A DNA stretch of 9,677 nucleotides from an uncultured Actinomycetes bacterium (lineage in GTDB: Bacteria > Actinomycetota > Acidimicrobiia > Acidimicrobiales > Ilumatobacteraceae): NCBI GenBank assembly GCA_903858075.1, contig CAIOHI010000045.1, positions 1 to 9,677 of the forward strand, read 5' to 3'. The notes under the pieces were generated by a model. That model was not told where the DNA came from. It did no database searches and saw only the letters and a list, made by a program, of their open reading frames with translations. This document shows positions 1 through 6,222 of the stretch, piece by piece. The translations under genes were made by a program, and so were the position numbers. The first letter of the stretch is position 1, and the number at the start of each line of letters is the position of its first letter.

Positions 1-146
1 ACCCCAATGCAGAACTTGTTATTGCAATGCCCGACACGCACATCACGCGTACTAACCGTTTGGCATTAGAAAAAGCGACAAAGCCTGCGCGGTTCCTAGG
101 CATTCCCGCTGCAACCAAGAACTCACAGTTAGCCTCTCCATCATGA
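1..146 (+). CDS. C-terminal end of an unidentified protein (partial)
   Basis: This is an open frame (codons begin at base 3) of 47 residues ending at TGA 144-146. It begins PNAELVIAMPDTH and ends NSQLASPS. It has no stop before the TGA, and its stop overlaps the prfA start as ATGA, the usual sign of a real upstream gene in the same operon. I do not recognise the family. It does not resemble the L31 protein (rpmE) or the Rho C-terminus, which often precede prfA in actinobacteria. The tail is polar with no evident membrane segment. The N-terminal part lies outside the window, so no function is proposed. Confidence 0.6.
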   Translation, partial: PNAELVIAMPDTHITRTNRLALEKATKPARFLGIPAATKNSQLASPS

Positions 147-1207
147 TGGATCGCCTAGATGGCATAGAGCGCGACTACGGAGAGCTCGAAGCAAGCCTTG
201 GTGACCCCGACATTGTTGGTGACCAAAACAAACTGCGCGATGCCTCGCGCCTGTACAAGCAAATGACTCCCATTGTTCAGTGCATTCGTACTATGCGTGA
301 AACACGTGGCAATGCAGAAGCCGCCCGTGAGCTCATGGAGCAAACCGTGGGCGAAGAGCGCGACCTTTTTCGTGAAGAACTTGACAGTGCAGAAGCCGAG
401 CTTTTGTCGCTTGAAGCTGAACTCAAAATGCTCTTGTTGCCACGTGATGCAAATGACGGAAAAAACGTCATTGTAGAAATTCGTGGAGCCGAGGGTGGCG
501 AAGAGGCAAACCTCTTTGCTGCAGACCTGCTCGAGATGTACCGCGCCTATGCGGCAAACCAGGGGTGGAAGTGCGAAACGCTTTCTCTCGATTTTTCTCC
601 GCTGGGTGGCATCAACCAGGTCGTTATTCTCATGAGTGGCGACCTCACCTGGACCTATATGAAATTTGAAGGTGGCCCGCACCGCGTACAACGTGTGCCG
701 GTTACCGAAAGCCAAGGCCGTGTGCATACTTCGTCGGCAACGGTCACCGTCATGCCGGAAGCAGAAGAGGTCGATGTATTCATCGACGAAAAAGATCTCG
801 ATATCGATATTTACCGTTCATCGGGTGCAGGTGGTCAGCACGTGAACACCACCGACTCTGCAGTGCGTATTACCCACAGGCCAACTGGCGTGGTGGTAGC
901 GATGCAAGACGAACGCAGCCAGTTACAGAACAAGGCGCGCGCAATGCAAGTGTTGCGTACACGCATTATGAAACTTCGCCAAGAAGAACACGACGCCGAA
1001 GCCTCTGCGCAACGCAAAGCGCAAACTGGTGGCGGCGGGCGGAGCGAAAAAATTCGTACGTATAACTACAAAGACAACAGGCTCACTGACCACCGTATTG
1101 GGCTCACTTTGTACAAGTTGCAAGACATTTTGAGCGGCAACTTGCTCGAGGTATCGCAGGCTCTTATCAGCGACGAACGATCACGGCAGTTGGCCGGAGA
1201 AAAATAA
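143..1207 (+). CDS. prfA: Peptide chain release factor 1 (RF1)
   Basis: RF1 recognises UAA and UAG stop codons in the ribosomal A site and triggers hydrolysis of peptidyl-tRNA in the cytoplasm. The 354 residues match the usual RF1 length. The N-terminal part (about 1-100) is charged and helical. The anticodon-like tripeptide PVT (residues 186-188, within RVPVTESQGR) marks RF1 rather than RF2, which carries SPF. The catalytic GGQ is at 230-232 in SSGAGGQHVNTTDSAVR, and the conserved RSEKIRTYNY is at 300-309. Two start codons lie in tandem (ATG 143 and ATG 146). The first overlaps the upstream stop as ATGA and the second abuts it as TGATG, so translation is probably coupled, and no strong Shine-Dalgarno is seen. 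prmC follows 18 nt downstream and encodes the enzyme that methylates the GGQ glutamine, which supports the call. Confidence 0.97.
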   Translation: MMDRLDGIERDYGELEASLGDPDIVGDQNKLRDASRLYKQMTPIVQCIRTMRETRGNAEAARELMEQTVGEERDLFREELDSAEAELLSLEAELKMLLLPRDANDGKNVIVEIRGAEGGEEANLFAADLLEMYRAYAANQGWKCETLSLDFSPLGGINQVVILMSGDLTWTYMKFEGGPHRVQRVPVTESQGRVHTSSATVTVMPEAEEVDVFIDEKDLDIDIYRSSGAGGQHVNTTDSAVRITHRPTGVVVAMQDERSQLQNKARAMQVLRTRIMKLRQEEHDAEASAQRKAQTGGGGRSEKIRTYNYKDNRLTDHRIGLTLYKLQDILSGNLLEVSQALISDERSRQLAGEK

Positions 1208-1225
1208 GCCCGTACTGGGGTGCCC

Positions 1226-2110
1226 ATGAGTAACGATCAGGCAAGTACTTGGAGCGAACTGTGGAGTGAAACAACTGCGCTATTGGGCGACGAAAAAGAA
1301 GCACGTTGGCTATGTGAAGAAGCAAGTGGGCTCGAGGGTAGTGAATTTCTTGAGTCGCTGAGAGAACCAGCAACAATGCGAATGGGCGTGTCTTTGCAGG
1401 CAATGGTGGGGCGTAGGTTGGCCGGCGAGCCAGTGCAATACGTACTTGGCCATTGGCCATTTCGCCACATCGATTTACTGATAGATCAGCGAGTGCTTAT
1501 TCCGCGCCCGGAAACTGAACAGGTAGTTGAAGCCGCATTGAGTTGTGCTCGTCAGCTGCGTAGCGGTGAACACATATTGCGCATTGCCGACATTGGCACT
1601 GGTAGCGGAGCAATTGGTTTATCAATGGCGAATGAGTTACCACACGACAATACTGAAGTGTGGCTTAGTGATATCTCATCTGATGCGCTTGATGTCGCTC
1701 GTGCAAATATTGCTGGCATTGGTCGCAATGCACGCAATGTGCGCGTAGCCGAAGGCAGTTGGTGCGCGGGTCTTCCACGCGAGTTACGCGGTTCCTTTCA
1801 GGTCATTGTGTCGAATCCTCCATATATCGATGAATCTGACCCAATGGTCGAAGACTCTGTGCGCACGTGGGAACCACATATTGCTCTTTTCTCTCCCAAC
1901 CAAGGTCTGCGAGACGTGTTAGGAATTGCCCAAGAGGCACGTGACTTTCTTGCGCCAGGTGGTTATCTCATTTGTGAGATGGGTTTTCAACAAGGCGATG
2001 TATTGCGTAGCGAATTTGCACAACTGGGCTATGTGAATGTTGAAGTTCGCCAAGACTTTGCGGGTCTCGACCGCATCGTTATGGGGCAGTGGGCAACGAG
2101 CGCTGAATAA
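1226..2110 (+). CDS. prmC: Release factor glutamine methyltransferase PrmC (HemK)
   Basis: PrmC transfers a methyl group from S-adenosylmethionine to the GGQ glutamine of RF1 and RF2. Residue numbers here count from the possible GTG at 1220. The N-terminal helical domain covers about 1-90 and ends in the family signature QYVLGHWPF (73-81) and VLIPRPETE (92-100). The Rossmann methyltransferase domain has the SAM-binding motif DIGTGSGAIGL (124-134). The catalytic NPPY (199-202) contacts the substrate glutamine. GTG 1220 and ATG 1226 are both in frame. I prefer the ATG because GGGG at 1217-1220 would then sit about 5 nt upstream as a weak ribosome site, giving 294 residues. It lies directly after prfA, as in most bacteria. 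Its last 32 bp overlap tail-to-tail with the minus-strand peptidase gene. Confidence 0.95.
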   Translation: MSNDQASTWSELWSETTALLGDEKEARWLCEEASGLEGSEFLESLREPATMRMGVSLQAMVGRRLAGEPVQYVLGHWPFRHIDLLIDQRVLIPRPETEQVVEAALSCARQLRSGEHILRIADIGTGSGAIGLSMANELPHDNTEVWLSDISSDALDVARANIAGIGRNARNVRVAEGSWCAGLPRELRGSFQVIVSNPPYIDESDPMVEDSVRTWEPHIALFSPNQGLRDVLGIAQEARDFLAPGGYLICEMGFQQGDVLRSEFAQLGYVNVEVRQDFAGLDRIVMGQWATSAE

Positions 2111-4175
2111 ACGAGAGCTGGTGCAGCAATAAGTTTTCTGCAACAACTTCTTGAGGTGTCATATGCGTGACACCCGACAGTGGCAAAACTTCGTGGTCTT
2201 TTCCTGCAGCAAGTAGTGCACTAGATAGTTGCAAGGTGTGCGCAGCAACAACGTTGTCGTCGGCAAGACCATGAATGAGAAGCAGTGGGCGTTCCAATAA
2301 ATGTGCGTCGTTCATGAGCGAAGTGCTTTCATACGGGTCGGCGTTCAGCGCTGGGTTGCCCAAATAACGTTCGGTGTAGTGCGTGTCGTATAAACGCCAA
2401 TCGGTCACGGGTGCTCCGGCAACTGCACAATGAAAAATGTCAGGTCGCCGTAGTACGGCAAGCGCAGCAAGGTAACCGCCAAAGCTCCAGCCACGAATTG
2501 CTACGCGAGTTACATCGGCACGCGGTTCTAGCTGCGAGAGGGCTTGTGCAACTTCTACTTGGTCGAGAAGTACTGGCTCGGCGAGGTCGTGCAACACACT
2601 GCGTTCATAGGAACTTCCTTTGCCCGGGGTTCCCCGACCATCGGCAATGACCACAACAAAGCCTTGGTCGGCGAACCATTGTGAAGTGGCGTAGGCCAAC
2701 AGTGAGCCCACCACGCGTTGAGCATGTGGGCCGCCGTATGGGTCGAAGAGCACGGGAAGTTTGTGCGTGCCGTTATCGCGGGGGGTCACAATGGCAACGG
2801 GAATGTTGTTCTTGCCAACAGTATGAAAAGCAACATTGGGTGCAACAAGCATTTCTTCTGAATGTGAGACAACACTATGCCCGGTGCTGGTCACAAATTC
2901 CGCGCGTGGAGCAGTCATGTGCGACACCCGCAACAAGAACGCACTGTCGGTGGCTATGCCAGAAACTGAATGTGGCGTTGGGTATTCACTGCTCATGCAC
3001 GTGAGGTTGTTGGTGGCAACGTCGTAACGCCACACATCAAGAGTCCACGGTGAGTCAATGTGGTTCGCCTGAAAGACAATGCTGTTTCCTACGTGAAGTA
3101 CCGCACGTACCTGCAGATGCGCAGGAGCAACAAGTGCACCATCAACGTAGAGGCGCCGTGAACCTTCTCTGTCAACCGTGGTCACCAGTTGTCCTGTTGA
3201 GGTGAGTGCAGGAACGCCGCCCACCAGTTCTACCCATGCATCATCGGTATCAGTAAAAATTTCTGTTGCTTTTGCTGTTGTTGGCTCAACAGAGAAAATT
3301 GCTACAGATTTCTGGTCGCGTGCTTGTACTTGCGCAATAAGGCCAGATGCGTTCCAAGCAACAGAGTTGAGATATTCATAAGAAGAGGGCAGATCTACCG
3401 CAGTGCTCGTTGTTGTTTCACGGTGAACAATGTGCAGAGTTACCTTGGCATTTGCTGTTCCGGCAGCAGGGTAGCGGTGTTCAACTGCCGGCTTTTCCGG
3501 GTGTGCTGGGTCGGCAATGAACCAGGTGCTGACGGGCGATTCATCGACGCGACAAACAGCAAGATGCTCTCCGTCGGGTGACCACCAGTAGCCACGTTGC
3601 CGACCCATTTCTTCTGCAGCGATGAAGTCGGCCATGCCCCACGAAATATGAGCAAGTGGGTCGGAAGCTAAAACCTTTTCTTGAGCACTTTCAGCGCCGG
3701 CAGAAATATTGGCAACACATAACGCACCGCTGCGAATATAAGCAACGTGTGTACCCAAAGCATTCAAGCGAGCATCAAAAATGCCAGGCTCAATGTTCAG
3801 TGCGCTGCTGTCACCATTCAATAAATTGATGAGAAAGAGTTGGCCGTTAATAACGGTGACCGCTTGTTCAACTGCTGCATCGCAAGAATAGGAAACAACT
3901 CCACTGGCGCTCTCACGAGCCCGCTCGCGTCGGCGTAACTCTTCTGCGGTGATGTCACCTTTGCTCTCAACAACAGCCAGTGGGTTGAAAACACATTTTT
4001 CTTCACCCGATTGCGTGTTGAGCACCCAAAGCATGTTGACCGAGTTGCTACCCGATTCCGTGCGAGCAAAAACGAGTCGCTGTGAGCACGGAGACAAAGT
4101 GAAACTGCGAGGCTCGCCAAGTGAGAGGCGTTGTGTGCGAGCGTATTGCCGAGGAAAGGTGTCGTTCTGGGTCAC
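2079..4175 (-). CDS. S9 family serine peptidase, dipeptidyl peptidase IV-like
   Basis: A 698-residue prolyl oligopeptidase-family enzyme, predicted to cut dipeptides (typically X-Pro) from peptide N-termini. Residues about 20-440 form the beta-propeller domain. It contains AAEEMGRQRGYWWSPDG (186-202), whose Glu188-Glu189 pair corresponds to the DPP IV glutamates that hold the substrate N-terminus. The C-terminal alpha/beta-hydrolase domain has oxyanion Tyr480 (DPYGGP), nucleophile Ser564 (GWSFGGY), the acid in HGLADDNV (Asp639/640) and His671 (GVTHM). WRLYDTHYTERY (593-604) matches the DPP IV S1-pocket tyrosine region. I see no signal peptide or membrane anchor, so it is probably cytoplasmic. 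It starts at GTG, with AGGAG 14 nt upstream overlapping the stop of the thiolase-like gene (17-nt gap), so the two are likely co-transcribed. Family and DPP IV type are seen in sequence; the physiological substrate is unknown. Confidence 0.92.
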   Translation of the reverse strand: MTQNDTFPRQYARTQRLSLGEPRSFTLSPCSQRLVFARTESGSNSVNMLWVLNTQSGEEKCVFNPLAVVESKGDITAEELRRRERARESASGVVSYSCDAAVEQAVTVINGQLFLINLLNGDSSALNIEPGIFDARLNALGTHVAYIRSGALCVANISAGAESAQEKVLASDPLAHISWGMADFIAAEEMGRQRGYWWSPDGEHLAVCRVDESPVSTWFIADPAHPEKPAVEHRYPAAGTANAKVTLHIVHRETTTSTAVDLPSSYEYLNSVAWNASGLIAQVQARDQKSVAIFSVEPTTAKATEIFTDTDDAWVELVGGVPALTSTGQLVTTVDREGSRRLYVDGALVAPAHLQVRAVLHVGNSIVFQANHIDSPWTLDVWRYDVATNNLTCMSSEYPTPHSVSGIATDSAFLLRVSHMTAPRAEFVTSTGHSVVSHSEEMLVAPNVAFHTVGKNNIPVAIVTPRDNGTHKLPVLFDPYGGPHAQRVVGSLLAYATSQWFADQGFVVVIADGRGTPGKGSSYERSVLHDLAEPVLLDQVEVAQALSQLEPRADVTRVAIRGWSFGGYLAALAVLRRPDIFHCAVAGAPVTDWRLYDTHYTERYLGNPALNADPYESTSLMNDAHLLERPLLLIHGLADDNVVAAHTLQLSSALLAAGKDHEVLPLSGVTHMTPQEVVAENLLLHQLSFIQRSLPTAP

Positions 4176-4192
4176 AAGTGTGCTTTTCGCTC

Positions 4193-5695
4193 CTATTTGA
4201 TGTGGACAACACCAGCAGCGTCGAGTTCAACTGCACGGCCGACGAACTCTTCAGTGCACATTGCGCCACCAAGAGTGCTGTCGGTACTTTCACCCCATGC
4301 ACGACGGCCGTCGGCAAGTAGACAGGCGGCGTGCACCATGGCGGGCTTGCCGTCACGGTCGTGCATGACCGAGTATGCCTCAAGTGTTGCTGGCCCCACT
4401 GCCTCGGCAGCTTTTGCCACCGAACGCCGCGGCATTGCATCAATTTGATCTTGTGGGTAAGCGTGTTTGAAACTCTCTTTGGGTGGTTGTGTGCCGTAAA
4501 TGCCAAAGGCATGTTTCGTGGTGTATCCACCGTTTGCCCACACAAGTCCAAGTTCGTTTGGTGCATTACGCAGGTCGTTCATGACGGTTGCAATTGCATG
4601 CATGACGTAGTTGTTCCATGGGCCACCTGCAAAAGGCAAGCCACCTGTACGCGTGAGTTGTGACTTGATGTCGAGACCTAGCGACTGTGCGCCAAGTTGC
4701 ACGGCTGCTGGGAAACATGAATACAGGTCAACGATGCCGATGTCGTCAATTCCAACGCCTGCATTTTGCAATGCAAGTTTTCCACCAAGTTCAATTGCCG
4801 GGGTATCGGCAAAGGTCCAACGCTGAGAGATGTACTGATGCTCATGACAGTCGCTTCCGGAGTGAATGAAGATCCAACGATCACGAGGAATACCAAGTGC
4901 TTCAGCTTTTTCAACCGAACACATAATGAGTGCTGCACCCATATCGACATCGTTGTTTGAGTTCATGAATTTCGGATAAGGGAAACCAATCATGCGGTTA
5001 TTCGGGCCGGCAGTGCGAATGTCTTCTGCACTCATTGCATTTTGAGACCAAGCATTGGGGTTCTTCGCCGCAACGTTGCTGAAGCGTGACCACAATTCAG
5101 AAATATGTGTTTGATGATCTTGAACACTGCGTCCTGCGCGGGCACGAATTGCAGTTTCAAACATCGGGTACACCTGCACCGGCATTAAAATTTTGCGTTC
5201 GAATTCGTACTCACTCACCATGACCAGGTCTTCGCCAACTGCAGTTGGTGCTGGCACATCGGCGCCGGTTTTGCGCCAAGTGAGTTGCTCACCCGCTTTT
5301 TTCGCACGTGCCTTGGTGCGTGTGGATTCACCACCCGTGAGAACAATGATGTCGGCTTGACCATTTTGAATTTCTAGGGCTGCAGCGTTGACCAAAGACT
5401 GCGGGGTATTGCCACCCATTGCGCTCAGTGCGTATTCACGTGAGCTCACACCAAGGTCTTGTGCAATGAGCCAGGCGGGGTTGCCATATTTCCAACTGAG
5501 TAAACCCACTACTCGCAATGCATCGAGAGAGGGAAGAGAAGTTAAACCAGCATCGGCTGTGGCAAGGCGAATTGCTTCCACCATGAGTGCAACGGGGTCG
5601 GCAGCGGTATCGAACGATGCGGTGCGTGGGTCGTTTGGTCGTTGTAGCGACTGGCCAGATCCAACGAGGATGGGAGTCTTTGGTGAAAGAGTCAT
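4193..5695 (-). CDS. Thiolase-like protein (TLP1/SCP2-thiolase family) with degenerate active site
   Basis: A 500-residue protein of the thiolase superfamily, usually annotated acetyl-CoA acetyltransferase. It has the two-lobe thiolase fold (about 5-415) plus a C-terminal extension (about 415-500) like the OB-fold domain of mycobacterial TLP1 proteins. The canonical catalytic residues appear to be missing. The nucleophile loop reads SAMGGNTPQS (91-100), with Gly where thiolases have Cys. The GHP loop reads GGLPFAGGPWNNY (351-363), without the His. The C-x-G loop reads WANGGYTTKH (386-395), without the Cys. VDLYSCF (322-328) replaces the NEAF/HDCF motif. It may bind an acyl-CoA or act as a partner rather than catalyse Claisen condensation; this is inference. 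It starts at ATG 5695 with no Shine-Dalgarno and a TAACCT 6 nt upstream. It is first in a probable operon with the S9 peptidase and divergent from rpiB. Confidence 0.88.
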   Translation of the reverse strand: MTLSPKTPILVGSGQSLQRPNDPRTASFDTAADPVALMVEAIRLATADAGLTSLPSLDALRVVGLLSWKYGNPAWLIAQDLGVSSREYALSAMGGNTPQSLVNAAALEIQNGQADIIVLTGGESTRTKARAKKAGEQLTWRKTGADVPAPTAVGEDLVMVSEYEFERKILMPVQVYPMFETAIRARAGRSVQDHQTHISELWSRFSNVAAKNPNAWSQNAMSAEDIRTAGPNNRMIGFPYPKFMNSNNDVDMGAALIMCSVEKAEALGIPRDRWIFIHSGSDCHEHQYISQRWTFADTPAIELGGKLALQNAGVGIDDIGIVDLYSCFPAAVQLGAQSLGLDIKSQLTRTGGLPFAGGPWNNYVMHAIATVMNDLRNAPNELGLVWANGGYTTKHAFGIYGTQPPKESFKHAYPQDQIDAMPRRSVAKAAEAVGPATLEAYSVMHDRDGKPAMVHAACLLADGRRAWGESTDSTLGGAMCTEEFVGRAVELDAAGVVHIK

Positions 5696-5701
5696 AAGCG
5701 C

Positions 5702-5707
5702 AGGTTA
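5702..5707 (-). promoter_or_regulatory. Candidate -10 box for the thiolase-like gene (leaderless type)
   Basis: On the minus strand the hexamer reads TAACCT and fits the actinobacterial -10 consensus TANNNT. It lies exactly 6 nt before ATG 5695, so transcription would begin at or beside the start codon. No Shine-Dalgarno sequence is present. No clear -35 box is seen. A second TANNNT (TAGGGT, 5732-5727) lies farther upstream and could give a leader of about 25 nt instead. Confidence 0.35.
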
Positions 5708-5710
5708 GGC

Positions 5711-5742
5711 GTTCTGAGGCTCGCAAACCCTATGCTCAGAAC
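5711..5742. repeat. Perfect 8-bp inverted repeat abutting the rpiB start codon
   Basis: GTTCTGAG (5711-5718) and CTCAGAAC (5735-5742) are exact reverse complements separated by 16 nt. The right arm ends on the base before ATG of rpiB and overlaps the last two bases of the candidate -10 box. It fills most of the 47-bp divergent gap, so a protein bound here could affect both rpiB and the thiolase-like gene. Operator function is inference. Confidence 0.5.
5731..5736 (+). promoter_or_regulatory. Candidate -10 box for rpiB (leaderless type)
   Basis: TATGCT fits TANNNT and lies 6 nt before the rpiB ATG at 5743. The intervening bases CAGAAC contain no ribosome-binding site. The spacing matches the leaderless arrangement known in actinobacteria. 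No convincing -35 box is seen. Confidence 0.4.
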
Positions 5743-6222
5743 ATGACTGCCGCACTCCACATTGCTATTGGGGCCGACCATGCCGGTTATTCCCTCAAGC
5801 AGCACCTCATCGAATTTCTCCGCACTGCCGGGCACACAGTCGATGACCTTGGTACACACTCCACCGAGAGTTGTGATTATCCACCCATCTGCGCAGGTGT
5901 GGGTCGTGCAGTGCGCGACGGCAAGGCACAGCTAGGCATCGTGTTGGGGGGAAGCGGGCAAGGCGAACAACTTGCAGCAAACAAGGTCATGGGTGTGCGT
6001 GCTGCTCTGTGCAATTGCCTCTACACGGCACGCATGGCACGTGAACACAACAACGCCAACGTACTTTCTATGGGCGCACGTGTCGTAGGAATAGGACTCG
6101 CAGAGGAAATCGTGCAAACATTTCTTGCCACCCCATTTGAAGGTGGTCGTCACGAACGCCGCGTTGCACAACTTGGCGACATCGAACGTGAAGAAGCAAA
6201 AAATTTCGGAGCACAAAAATGA
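5743..6222 (+). CDS. rpiB: Ribose-5-phosphate isomerase B (RpiB/LacAB family)
   Basis: RpiB interconverts ribulose-5-phosphate and ribose-5-phosphate in the non-oxidative pentose phosphate pathway in the cytoplasm. The 159 residues are the normal length. The N-terminus carries IGADHAG (Asp12, His13) for substrate binding. The loop GIVLGGSGQGEQ (65-76) has Gly70 where E. coli-type enzymes have the catalytic Cys, and Glu75 where the mycobacterial enzyme has its proposed base, so this is the actinobacterial Cys-less type. AREHNNANVLSMGAR (99-113) is the conserved C-terminal substrate segment. The start lies in a 47-bp divergent gap with no Shine-Dalgarno and a TANNNT hexamer 6 nt upstream. The stop overlaps the glyA start as ATGA, so the two genes are translationally coupled. 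Linkage of rpiB and glyA is common in Gram-positive genomes. Confidence 0.94.
   Translation: MTAALHIAIGADHAGYSLKQHLIEFLRTAGHTVDDLGTHSTESCDYPPICAGVGRAVRDGKAQLGIVLGGSGQGEQLAANKVMGVRAALCNCLYTARMAREHNNANVLSMGARVVGIGLAEEIVQTFLATPFEGGRHERRVAQLGDIEREEAKNFGAQK

Noticed and set aside
3..146. Assignment of the upstream partial gene to rpmE, rho or a DUF1385 protein, which often precede prfA
   Set aside because: The 47 visible residues do not match the C-termini of these families as I know them, so I left it unnamed.
155..727. 190-codon open frame on the minus strand opposite prfA
   Set aside because: It lies wholly inside the confidently identified prfA and its translation shows no recognisable domain; it is a shadow frame.
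1446..1460. Tandem TGGCCAT repeat in prmC
   Set aside because: It falls in the conserved QYVLGHWPF coding segment and is only two short copies.
2122..2144. Possible terminator for prmC (TGCAG...CTGCA)
   Set aside because: The stem is only 5 bp, lies inside the peptidase coding sequence and has no T-run after it.
4048..4566. 172-codon open frame on the minus strand across the thiolase-peptidase junction
   Set aside because: It overlaps both real minus-strand genes in another frame and has no domain or ribosome site.
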